DNA from: Emydura subglobosa
Lineage: Eukaryota; Chordata; Testudines; Chelidae
DNA: 64,000 bases
NCBI GenBank assembly: GCA_007922225.1
Contig: ML680038.1
Location: 1,533,089-1,597,088 of the forward strand
Reading direction: 5' to 3'
This document shows, piece after piece, positions 33,201 through 45,200 of this stretch. A model generated the notes under the pieces. That model made no database searches. It saw nothing but the letters and a program-made list of their open reading frames with translations, and had not been told where the DNA came from. Numbering within the stretch: the stretch's first letter is position 1; every line of letters begins with the position of its first letter. The position numbers and the translations under genes were made by a program.

Positions 33201-36200
33201 CACCACGACGGGGCTGCCGCTGCCTGCGCCGCTCTGGCTGCAGGGGCTGGAGGCAGGGAGCTGGGAGCTGCAGACGCAGCCTGGAGCACAACGCCTCCCT
33301 CTGCGGGGGAGACCCCAGCCCGCCCCCGGCTCCCCTTCTCCTTGCCCGGATGCTGCCTGCAGCCAAGCCTGCCCTGCCCCCCAGCCCCTGGGCTCAGGCT
33401 TCGCTGACCAGCAAAACCCAGCCTGGCCCCTTCCCTGCAGACAGCTGGCCCGAGGGGCCGTCCAAGTGGGCACTGCCTGGCCAGCCCCCCAGCCTCTGAC
33501 TCATGAGGGGGGCTGGGGCTGGCCTTTGGGTGCAGCCTGGCAGGGCCCGGGGGGGCTGGTGCGGAAAGGCAGGGACGTGGGGAGGGAGGGGCTGGAGCAC
33601 CAGTCCCTGCCCCGGCTCTCCTAGCCCTCAGCTGGCCCCCCACCCCAGCTTTGCTGCTGCCTGGGGCCTGCGGGCAGGGCAGTGAAGTGTGGGCCCCGCC
33701 GAGTGGGGCTGACCCCGCCGCAGGGAGAACCCGATCCGTGGGGTGTGCCCAGCCTGGGGCAAAGCCAGCGGGCAGAGGGGGGGCCAGAGGCTCTGTCCCC
33801 GTGCGGGAGCTGCCGGAGCTGCCCCGTGCGCAGAGCAAAGCCCTGGCTGCCCCGCCGCTGGGCGGACGTCGTGTCTGCGGAGCGGCTGGCACTGCCCCGA
33901 GTCTGTGACTGGTCGGGCTGGAGCAATAGCGGTCCCCGGCCCCAACCCCGGCCCCGGCCCCGGCCCCGGCCCTGGCAGGGAGCTCCGGGCAGGCCGGGTG
34001 CCAAGGGCGGCATCCCCTCCCCACAGCGCGGCTGGCGTGGGTCCCGCAGCAGGGTGGGGCGCGATGGAGGACCCCAGTGTGCTGGCCCCGGAGATGGGGT
34101 CCCCTCGGATCCGCCGGGGCCGCCTCCTGCTGCGGGCTGCCTGCACCGGCCCGTTGCCATGGTGACCGTGTGCCGGCTTTGTGCGAAACACAATGAGTGT
34201 GAGCGAGCGGCAGGCGCCGTGCGTGCGGCAGAGCAGCAGCTGGCACGGCCTGGGCCTGGGCTCACAATGCAGCCGGCAGCTGCGCCTGCCCCCCGCCTGC
34301 CCCCCGCCTGCCCTCTGCCCGGGGGGGCGCCCGGCCCAGCTGCGCCTGCTGGGGCCTCTCGCGGGGGCGAATCTCAGCGGGGCCGGGTTGCTCTGGGCTC
34401 CCCCCAAGTTGCTGCGGCTCGCTTGCCTGTGGGGTGCGATCAGGAGTCACAGCGTGTTCTTCCTTCAGCCCTGGGCTGTCCCCTCCCGCGCCCACTGGGG
34501 GGTCGGGGGCTGGACCCACGGCGAGAGCAGGGCCTTCCAGGCAACCCGTTAGCCGGCTGTGTGGGGCCAGCCCCAGGGCTGGAGCGCAGGACCCTGGGCC
34601 GGGGCCTCTGGCTTCTCTCGCTCTGCAGCCCCTACCCTGCACGGCAGCCTCAGGGGCCAGGATCTGCCTGGTTTGAAAACCCGGCCCTGCTGGGCAGGAA
34701 GCGAGCATAACGCCCCACTGTGGCCTTCCTGTGGCTGGCTGCACTCTGCGCCCGTAGGTCTGGGTGTCAGGGTGTTCACTCTGAAACCTACAGCAGGGAG
34801 TCTAAATGTCAGCCCTGCCCCTTACTGTGCTGCTCCTACCTCCCCAAAAGTGCCAAAAGCCCCACCTGTCTGGGCCCAGCTCCACCCCCACATTCCCCCC
34901 GGCTCTCCAGGGTCGACCCTGCAGCAGGTGAGGACAGGGTCGGATCAGGGGGTAAATCCTCCAGGGTTACCCCGCACGCTGCCCCAGCCAGTTTTCTTGC
35001 GGGTGCTCCTGGCATGTTAAAAGCAGAGCTGGCGTGAACCCCCACCCTCAGCTGGGGGAACCAGCTGCTGCCCTGGGGCAGAGACCCAGCTTGCCATGGG
35101 GCAGGCATGGCCTCCGGATGAGGTGGAAGCAATCCCCGGGGCCGGTGGCCTGCCTGGCAGAGCTCAGAGCTACTGACGCGCTTTCTTTAGGCCGGGCTAG
35201 TGAAATGCGCCTGCGGTTTGCTGGTGCCCACCCCCTGCGCGGCAGGGCCTGTGCGCGGCTCGCTGGCCCCGGGCTGGGGGGAAGCGCTGGCTCTGCGGGG
35301 GCCAGGACAGGTCCCAGTTTGAGGCACGGCTAGGAAATAGGGGTGGGGTTCAGCTCTGTGTGGCTCTGGGGGGAGCTGCTAGTCTATGCAGCTGGGGGGC
35401 ACCACCCGGCTCTGTCCCCCCTTCCTGAGCAAGGCCGCTGGCACTCGGGCTGGGCCAGGCTCATTCCCCGTGGGGGGCAGAGGGACGTGGCCCCAGAGAG
35501 CTCGTTGCTGGGGTTGAGTGTGGGGCCACAGGCTCCCAGAGCTGCTGCCTGCGCCGGTGCCGTCCTGCCGGGTCTCAGAGCACTTTACAAGCAGGGCCAG
35601 AGGGCAGGGGCGGCCCCCCCCCCCCCCCCCCGCTGCGTTCCAGAGGGGCGGCCGAACCCCCGGCGGGGTCAGGGCCTGTGTCCAGGCCCAGCTCCAGCCA
35701 GCGCTAATGCGAGGACGTGGGACCAGTTCGTCCCCAGGGCAGCCCGGTCCCCAGCCATCACCGCGCCCGGCCCAGCGCTGTCAGGTGCAGGCAAGTCGCG
35801 GGGGGCTGGGGTCCTCCTTGGCCGCCCGCAGGGGTAACGAGCTCCCCCCAGCGCAGTGGGCTGCCGGGTCCGGGTCCGGCCCGAAAGGCTCCAGTGCTGG
35901 CACCTGTGTGCGGGGGCTGGGGCACTCCCCAGAGGTGGCGGCGGCAGAGGAGAGAGGCTGGGGGCTGGTTAAAAGGCGGCTGGGCGGGGGTTTCCTGGGG
36001 GGGCGGCTGTGTCCCCTTCTCCTGCAGCTGGGCAGAGCAGTGGGGGGCTGCCCCGTCTGCTCCCAGCCCCCGCCGCGGGTGGGTTGCGGACAGCTGGGAG
36101 GTGACAGGAGTTCTCTGCTATCACTTCTGGTGCCTCTGGGGAAATAGCTCCTGCCCCTCAGCCCTGAGCAGAGCCGAGGCAGCCGGGGCCAGCTGGGCGG

Positions 36201-39200
36201 GGGGCAGGGCTGAGCCCCTGGGGCGGGGGGGGTGCGGCTGAATTCAGCCTGGGGGGGCAGAGCCGGTCTGGGCGAAGGATGGACCCGCCTTGGGGCGGGG
36301 AAGGACGCCCGTGTCCTGCCAGAGCCGTGCCCTGGGCCCTGAGTCTGGACGCAGCCTCCCCCGGGGCAGCGCGGGGCTAAACCCAGCCCGCTGAGCTGCT
36401 CTGACGCTAGCGGGATGCTGGGAGCCGTGTGTCAGCAGCGCCCTGCTCCGCCTGCCGCCTCGCTGCCCTGGACGAGAAGTGGTGGACCCAAAATTAGTGC
36501 GGATTAAAGGCTTAGCAGGCCAGGCTGCCGCCGGGGGCCATGAGCCGGGGCTGCGGCCGCAGGAGACGCGGCCTGGTGTTTAAATCCAGCCCCGCGGCGC
36601 TGCTCTCCTGCCAGCTGCTGCTGCGTCCCTGCAAAGGAAACCCCCGCCCCTGGCTGGGTGCCGCGCTCCCCCGAGCCTGGCACACCGAGAGATGTTAAAC
36701 CCGAGCAGCCAGTGACTCGCGAGGGAGACCTGCCCATGGCTGCTGCCAGCTGCCCCGTCCAGCTCCTGTGCCCCCACTTCCTGGGGCTGGAGCCCCTCGC
36801 CCGCCCGGCCGGCCGCACAGCTGGCAGGGGCCGTTCCCAGCAGGGGCGGTGGACGTGCCGGCACCGAACAATTGCCGGGGGGCCGTGGCAGCTGGAGCAC
36901 AGTCCTGCCGGCCCCCTGGAGGGATGCGGGGGTGCGCTCCAGCCGCTGCCCGGGCCAGGGGCCACCCTGCTATTTGTGGGCTCACCCGCCCGCCCGTGGG
37001 GGGACGTGCACCCCCCGGCTGCTCTGCGGCACACCCCTGAGTGTCGGGGGCCACTCCGTCACGCTGCCAGGCTGGCGCTCACCAGGCTGCCTGGCAGAGG
37101 GAGCTCTCCGCTCCTGGTGGTGCTGAAACGGAGCCGGGCTCCACTGCCCAAGGTCCTGCCCAGGGTCCAGCCAAACCCATCTTGCTGGGTAACTGAGCGG
37201 TAACTGAGGCAGGCCCTGGTGCTGGCGGTTGAACGGGGCCTGGCCGAAGGGAGCAGCCCTGCGCTTCGGTGGGCACCGAGCTGGGCTCTTTGCGGTGACC
37301 CCGGCCACCACGAGTGCCGCTAGCCCCGTCCCTCCTCCGGGAGCTGCCTTCACTTGCTGCTGAAATGCGGCGTCCTGGGGGCTGCCCACCCCCTCTGCGG
37401 TTCCCGGTGCGCAGAGCCATTGCTCGCTGGGCTGGCAGGGGCAGAGCCCGTCGGAGCCGGCGAGCGGCACAGGGCAGGTGTGTGGGTGGAACGTGGCCAG
37501 GGCACAGCATAGCACAACCTGCGTGGGGTGAGCGAGCCGCGGGGGGGCAGGCTTTAGCTCTGTGTCCCATTGGGGAGATGACCCCCCAGCCGCGCAGCGC
37601 CCCGGGAAGATCCTGGGAGCAGGGATTGCAGCTCAGACCTGCTGCCTGCCCCCACCCTGCCCTCCCTGGCCTGGCGTCATCTCCTGCCAGCCCCAGCTGC
37701 GCAGCCAGGGATCAGCAGAGGAGCTTTGGGGATTAGTGGGGGCCGGGCCAGGACACCGCCAGGCTTTGGGGGCCAAGCTCTGGGGCAGGAGGGGGCTGGG
37801 CAGGCCTCTCCCCCCCCGGCCCATCACACAGCCCCACCCAGCCCCCTGCCTGTGCCCGTGGGACAGTCCTGCAACACGCCGCCGTGGGCTGTCCCCCAAG
37901 CCCCAGGGCAAGGGGTCGCAGGTGTCAGACTAACAGGTGCCTTGGCTAACGGGAGCTATGGGGCTGGGCTAACCAGCACCTGTTCTTCCAGTCCTGGGCT
38001 CCCTCCTCCCCCCAGCTCTGCCAGGGCCCCTCCAGAGGCCGGGCCTTACTTCAGTTCTAGCCCTGCCCCCCAGGCCCTTCCTATGGGGTGGGGGCCTTGG
38101 GAAGGGTCTGAGCCAGGCAGCAGAGCAGCCTTCCTCTCTGCTCCTGGTTCCCCAGTCCCTCTGCTCAGCCCCAGGCTGCTGCTGGAGAGTGCCCGGCTGG
38201 CATGGTGCTCTGCTCCCCTGCCCGCTGCAGTGGAGGAGAAGTGGGGCTCCCCGGGCCCTGGAGACGGCTGGGGTGGGCCGTAGCCCCCATTCCTGGCCAC
38301 CCTTGGGCTGTCTGTGCATGTTCAGCTGCTGTCCGTCCAGCCCGGCACAGGGGGTGCAGACGTGAGGGCTCTCTGCGGGGGACCCTTGCCGGGGGGCAGG
38401 ACGGTTCCCGGGCACGCAGTGACCTTGGGAGTTAAGCGATGGATGCTCAGCCGAGGGAGGGAGGAGAGCGCTGTGGGGGCCGGGCAGGGGGGCGAGGGGC
38501 GCCAGAGAGTCTAGTGGGGCAAGCAGGCCGGGGGGGGCAGCCCTGGTAAATCAGCTGCCGACCCTAGGGCGAGTTTGCAGGGCAGAGAGCAGAATGAGCA
38601 GCAGAGGGGCATCTCGGGGGAGAGGGGCAGGGAGCAGCCAGGCCTGCCCTGTGCTGCCCCCCCACTGCAAGGGGGCCTGGCTCGGGCAGAGGCTGGCAGC
38701 AGGGTGTCCCCCGGGGAGGCAGGGTGGCTCCGTGGGGGCGCAGCGTGCAGCCCCTTGGCGCTCTGAGCAGATGGTGCGTGTCCGGCTGTCTGTCTGGGGC
38801 TCACTGTTGTCCGTGGGGCGGGCGGTGCTTTGGTCCCGTTGGTGGTCCCAGTCCGTGCGCAGCCTGGCGCCTGCCTGCTGCTCCAGCCATGCAGGGATCC
38901 GAGGTCCCGCGGTGCCGCCTGCTCCCTCCCCATGTGGGCGACGGGCGGGACCCAGGAAGGCGGCTGAGCCGTTCCCAGGGTCCCCTCCCGTGACTGCATT
39001 TGCCAGCGCGGGATCCCCGCTGCCAACGTGCAGCCCGCCCCCTCCGACATCCCGCAGCCCCCCCGGCCTTGAGTTCGCCTGCAAATGCTGCGCCTCCCTG
39101 CGCGGTCCTGCTCGTTAGCCGGCCGCGGGCAGGCGCTGATGGGGGGTGGGCAGGGGCCTGAGCCAAGGCTCCTTCCCAGCAGGGCCTGGCTGCAGGCAGG

Positions 39201-42200
39201 ACAGCCCTTCCCACGGCCTCCGGCCTCTCAGCCCTGGCCGGGAGTCAGCCTGCAGCTGCGTGAGCCGTCCCCGGGGAGCTGCCAGGTTTGGCATTCCTAC
39301 GTGGGCTGGTCCTAGCCCTGCCTCCTCCCCATGGCAGGCGCCGAGTGCCCCGTGCAGGAGAGGGGGTTGCTGGAAGGACCTCCCTTGGGCTCCCTCCCCA
39401 GCCTCCCAGCCACCAGAGCCCGCGCCAGGCCGGGCTGCGCCAGCCGGGCAGGGCGCTGGCCGGGAACCGGAGGGCAGCTGGAGAGCTGCCGTGGGTGGGG
39501 GGTGGGAGGCAGGGAGGGAAGCAGCACCGCTGGTCTGGGCGCTGCCCCGGGGCCCCCGCCGAGTGCCGGGTGCTCGTAGCGCCGGGGGGCTCTGTGCTGC
39601 CGGGCTGGGTTAGTGTCTGCCCGGCAGCTGTGGCGGGGCCAGGCACCGCTGCGTCCAGGAACACGCAGCTGGGCGTGGGTGGGAGCCAGCGTTCCCCGCC
39701 CTGGGCCTGCCGCACCATGCTTGTCCTTGCGCCAGGCGCGGCTGAACGGTGCCGGGGGGAGCGGGCTGGGCTGAGTCGCCGGCACAGTGGAAGGAAAGGG
39801 CGGGAGCGGCTGTGCTCAGGGCTGCCCCATGGGCCGGGCAGGGGCACTAGCCAGGGGCTGGAGACCGGCATTACGCCCCGTCTGTCCAGGGCCCGGCTCT
39901 GCCGCGGGGGAGCCATGCTGCAGACTGAGTGGCGCTCGGATCGTGCCATGAGGGACAGAGCGGGGCCTGGCTGCATGGGGCGGCACAGAGCAGCCCCCAG
40001 CCCCAGAGAAAACTCGGTTTTCATTGCCTCGCCCCTGGCCCTTGTGCCCATCACCCTGGCATCCGAGCGCTTTGCCCTCACCTCTCCCCACCGCATTGGC
40101 CGTGCTGGCGATCAAACGGATTGGCTGAGGGGCCGTGCGGGGGGCAGGACGATGCCCAGAGCTCAGCCCAACGTAAACGCCCTGCAGCCCCGGGCCAGCC
40201 TGACTCAGGAGCCCCCCCCCCCATCTCTCCTGTGCCCCCAGGCTGCTCTGGTCGGCGGGACGACCATGGTCATCGGCCACGTGCTGCCCGACAAGGAGAC
40301 CTCCCTGCTGGACGCCTACGAGAAGTGCCGGAGCCTGGCCGACCCCAAGGTGTGCTGTGACTATGCCCTGCACATGGGCATCACCTGGTGGGCCCCCAAG
40401 GTAAGCGAGGCCCGGGGACCCCGGCGCCCTGTCTGGGGGGCTCCCCCTGCCCGCGGGCCCCCCCCCCCCCCCGCCGTCTGTAGGTGGCTCGTTCGCTGCG
40501 ATCGCTGTTACTGTCCGTGCTGCATCGCACCGCCTGGCCCGCCCTGCTGTGCTGCGGTCCAAGTGCCGGGTGCCCGGAAACACCCTGTCTGCCCTCCGCC
40601 TTGAGCCTCTGTCTGCAGGCGCTGGGGCGGGCAGCATTCGAACCTGGAGCAGGGACCCCTCGGCTCTGTCTTGGGAGGACAGGCTGGAGCGAGGCAGCCG
40701 TGCCGCGGAGCGGAGCCCGGAGGTGGTTGGTTTGTCCGTGTGTCTGTCCGCATGGGACTGGCCCTGCCACGGAGCCCTTGGTGCGGCTGTCACAGCCGTT
40801 GGAGCAGCTGGCTGGCCGGGCCGGGTCCGAGCACCTAAGCTGGCGACACACGTGATCTCGCTAGGGGGCAGGTGGAGGGATCAGGGCTGCTCTGCCCGTG
40901 GGGCCCCGTGGCGCTATGAGCGCTCCCCGAGCCCCGTGCCCGGCCGTCACCTGCCCCTCTGGCCGGCAGGTGAAGTCGGAGATGGAGAGCCTGGTGCGGG
41001 AGAAGGGGGTGAACTCCTTCCAGATGTTCATGACCTACAAGGAGCTGTACATGCTACGGGACAGCGAGCTCTACCAAGTCTTCCGCGCCTGCAAGGACAT
41101 CGGTGCCATCGCCCGGGTGCATGCAGAGAATGGGGAGCTGGTGGCCGAGGTGAGCCCACCCGGACAGGCGCGGCTGGAGAGCCAGTGCTGAGAAATCAGG
41201 GACTGGTAGAGCGGGGCCGGTCCCCAGCCAGCCTCCTGGGGCAGTGCCAGCCTGCGGCCGGGGTGCTGTCCTCGGCTAGGGCGTGGGGTGCTCAGGGTTT
41301 CATCCCTGGGAGACCCTGCCACGCGGACTGCGGGCGTCCCGTTCCCCCAGGGACACGCACCGGCTGTGGGAAGGCGGGGGAGGCGCTCTGGCTCAGCTGT
41401 CCCAGGCTGTGGGCTGTAGTCTGGCACCTCCAGCGGGCGCCAGCGTATTGTGGTCGTGGAGAAACGCCCCCCGGCATCGCCGCTGTCTCTCGGCCCGTGG
41501 GCATGACGGCCGTAACAGACGCTGAGTGACCAGCGGCTTCGCACGCAGAACCAGCCTGGCCCCGCACCCCAGCATGAGCCCCGCTGAGACCCCAACCCTG
41601 GGAAAGCCCTGGCCCTCGGGCAGCCTGCCCAGGCCTTCGGCTGCCATGGCGTGGGATGCAAACGAGGGGGCTGCCCCATGCAGTTACTAGCCGCCTGGGC
41701 TGGTGAGCCAGGCACCTGGGGGGGAGCGCCCGCCCTGCCCCAGTCCCCTCCGCACCGCTCAGCCGATGGGCCCGTGGGCTCGCTTCTGCTCCTGCGGGGC
41801 CGCTGGCATCCTGCGGGCACCCAGCCCTTCACTCCCGGGGGCAGGTGAGCCGGGGTAGCCGAGCGGCCAGGCGAATTGTCGAAGAGCCCAGCTCGCACGG
41901 GGCTGCCCGTAACAATCCTGCCAGCCGGCTGCCCTCCCAGCCAGCCCCTGGTCCCTGGTGCAGCTGAAGGGCGCCCGGGGGGCCAGGCAGGGCGTGACTG
42001 TGGGTCTGGGACTGGCTGCCCCTCACCCCTCTGCTGGGCCCTGGGCTCCCTGCTCCGGTCATGGGCCCGTCCCACCAGCTCCCTGTTCCCTGCCAGGGCG
42101 CGAAGGAGGCGCTGGACTTGGGCATCACTGGGCCGGAGGGAATCGAGATCAGCCGGCCCGAGGAGGTGAGTCTTGCTCTGGGCTCCCCTGCCCTTCCCCT

Positions 42201-45200
42201 CCGCCCCCCCATGGCAGGATTCCAGGCCCTGCGCCCCCAGCCCCACCTACCCCACGGGGTTCCTGTCGCTCCCCTGGGGCCTCTGGGGGCCGTGCCCCAT
42301 CCTGGCCAGAACAGGCCTTCTGGGTTTGCAAGGCCTCTCCGCCCCGCTGCCCCTCCGCGCTCGTCCCAGCCCCGGCTCCCGCTGGGCGCTGCCGTGGAGT
42401 CACTGGGGACGCCCCAGCTAAGGGGCGGTGCCCGCGCTTCTGTTCGCCGGCACTGGCCCCCCCGCACGGCTTGGCGAGCGCCCAGCCCCAACCCCCAGCC
42501 CTACCTGCAGGAGGGGGGGGTGTCTGCCCCAGCTCCCCCTCCCAGCCAAGCAGGGCGAGCGGCTGTCCTGGCCCCCCTCCCAGCTGTGGGGTTCAGCGCC
42601 GTCCCGCCCGTCCCATCTCTGCCTCGCTGCATCCCCGGCCCGGCCCCAGTCCTGCCGTTCTCCCTGCATCCGCATCTGGGCAGGGGCTGGGCAGGCCGGG
42701 GTGTGGGGCAGGAAGTGGCCATGGGGCAGGCTGTCCGAGGGGGACCCCTCGCTGGTCTCCCCATCACGCCGAGCACCGGGGCCGGCCTTGGGGGAAGGGT
42801 CTCCAGGCCCTGCCCTGCCTGGCCCGGGGGGCAGGGTTCCCTGACCGGGGAGCCACGAAGCTAGGGGGCAGGGTTCCCTGGCTGGGGGGCCTGCGCTCGG
42901 CTGGGCCTCACTGTCTCTTTTGTCCCCAGCTGGAGGCTGAAGCGACGCACCGCGTGATCACCATCGCCAACCGGGTGAGCCCCTCCCTACCCCCCCGGGC
43001 CTTCTTGTACTGCGTGTGAGCTGGGTACAGCCAGAGCCCCCGGCTGCCGTGAGCCCCCCGGGCTGCCCAGTCAGGCTGCCCTCCAGCGCCCCTCTTGGAG
43101 CCGTGGGGCCGGGCCCTCCGCAGGGCTCTCCTGGGGGGGGAAATGTCTGCAGGCCCCTCCTCCCCCACTGCCAGCACTGGGCCCACCCGTGGGTGCCCGG
43201 CCGTTCCAGCCCCACCCTGTGCTGCTCAGTCTGACTGTGCCCGGATGCCTGGGTCCCTGCCAGGACCCACCTCACCACCCTGGCTGGCAGCGACGCTCTG
43301 TAAACGTCCCCCTCCCCCCCCGGTCCTGGTTCTCGACCGGATCCTGCGCCGGACCTGGGGTGGGGCAGGGAGACGGGGTCAGCCCTGGGCAGCAGGGAGC
43401 AGCCTCCACCCGGGGGTTGGGAGCCAGCAGGATCCTGGCTGGGGGAAGGTTACGCGTGTGTTTGGTGACCCGGGCCCTGCCCACACGGGGCCGCCTGTCC
43501 CTGGCAACGGCCTGTCCGTCCCTGGAGCCCTCGGCGCCGTGGTCTGTGGGCGCGGGGCCACAGCGGCTCTTAGCACCACGTGGGCCCGGTGTGGCTCCCC
43601 GGGGCAGCGCCCCCGGCAGGGGAGATGGGCCCCTGCGTGTCGCGGGCGGAGGGCCTGGCAGGGCCGGCAGAGCCAGCCGGCACCGGTGCTGAGCCCCGCG
43701 CTGTCGTCCTCCTCAGACCCACTGCCCCGTCTACCTGGTCAACGTGTCCAGCGTGTCCGCCGGCGACGTGGTGGCTGCCGCGAAGATGCAAGGTAAGGCT
43801 GGGAGCCAGGCGCCAGCTGCCATGGGGCCCTGCCCCTCGGAGGTCCGGGAGGGCTGCACGTCCCCAGCAGGGCTCGGCAGCCTGGCCGGGCGTCGGGCCC
43901 GTTCGGGCTGGGAGCGTCGTTCTCCGAATGGAAGCAGCCAGGTCCCAGCGAGCGCCGGGCTGGCCCCCCTGCAAGCCTGCCCCAGAGCATGCGCGTGCTC
44001 GGCCTCCCACGGGGCAAACACCCCCTGCCCCCTGCCGAGCGAGCACACGCGGCGGCCAGGCTCCCGCAGTGCCGAGGGTGCCAAGAGATCCCAAAACCCC
44101 CCTCGGGTTCCTTGGTGCGTCCGTTTCTGGGGAGGGGCACCCGGGCCTGTCGCTTCCCGCTCCGGCCCACAGAGCCATTGGACCCAGCGCCCGAGTCACA
44201 CCCCAGCCTTCAGCTGGAAACGGGGGTGATCTGCCCACCCCCCGTGCCCCGCAGCCAGGACGCAGGCTGGGGCCCTCGGGGGAGACACCCGAGCCGTGAG
44301 TGTGACACGGGTCACGCCCCAACCCAGCCACGCTGCTCCCACAGCCCCCAGCAGACACACCGTGGCCCCCCATCCTGCAGCGATGCACGTGGGCCGGACG
44401 GAGGCGCTGTGGCCCCGCGTCCTGTGGTCTAGTGGCATCAGCACAGGCCTGGGGACCAGGGCCCCGCATCCTTGCCCCTGCCTGGCTCTGCTGGGCTGGG
44501 TGACCCAGGCAAATCCCGCCCCTTCCCTCTGCCTCAGTTTCCCACACACCATCAGGGTAACACTCCCGGGAAGCCCTCCTGCTCTTTGAAGGCTCAGCCC
44601 CTCCCAGCCCAGCGAGCACCAGTCTTTGCCCGAGTCCCGTGCCCAGGCAGCTCTGCGGCCCGTCTCCTCCACGCATTGCCTCGCCATGAGGCTGGCGGGC
44701 GGCAGGAGAAATGCTCCTGCCCCCAGGCGACCCGCCGGTTTCCGCGGGCCGCGGTGGGCTCTGACCCCAGCCCTGGAGCCAGCCCATCCCCCCGACACCC
44801 ATGTCCCCTGTCCCCTTGCAGGCAAGGTGGTGTATGCAGAGACCACCACGGCGCACGCCACGCTGACGGGCCTGCACTACTACCACCAGGACTGGTCCCA
44901 CGCCGCCGCCTACGTCACCGTGCCGCCCCTGCGGTTGGACACCAACACCTCCACCTACCTCATGAGCCTGCTCGCCAAGTAAGGGTCCCGGGCGCCACGG
45001 CTCTGACCCCGGCTGGGGGCCGTGCTGCTCCTGCCTGCTGGGCCCTGCTCGAGCCCCCCGCCGGGCACCGCGGGTCCCCCAGCCATGGCAGCGCGGCCTG
45101 TCCGGAATGTGCCCGTCTGCCAGGGCCCGGGGGGGGGTGTGTGGAGGGCAGCGCTGCGGCCCCCTTCGGCCAGTGACGCCTGCCCCCTTCTCTCCCGGCA

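Larger units (their letters stand above)
30228..40241 (+). other. DPYSL5: DPYSL5 intron after coding exon 1
   Basis: About 10 kb, very GC-rich, with repeated C tracts and no LINE that I can recognise, in contrast to the later introns. It contains a GGCCCC array (33932-33974) and an A/T-richer islet (about 32214-32420) of unknown origin. Long open frames on both strands (up to 438 codons) are composition artefacts: they overlap each other and are rich in Pro, Gly, Ala and Arg. Confidence 0.8.

Noticed and set aside
32975..34246. 423-codon open frame on the minus strand
   Set aside because: Low-complexity Pro/Ala/Gly-rich text that includes the hexanucleotide array; no domain and no exon structure.
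39288..40604. 438-codon open frame on the plus strand
   Set aside because: Only 40242-40400 of it is real coding sequence (DPYSL5 coding exon 2). The rest is intron read-through.
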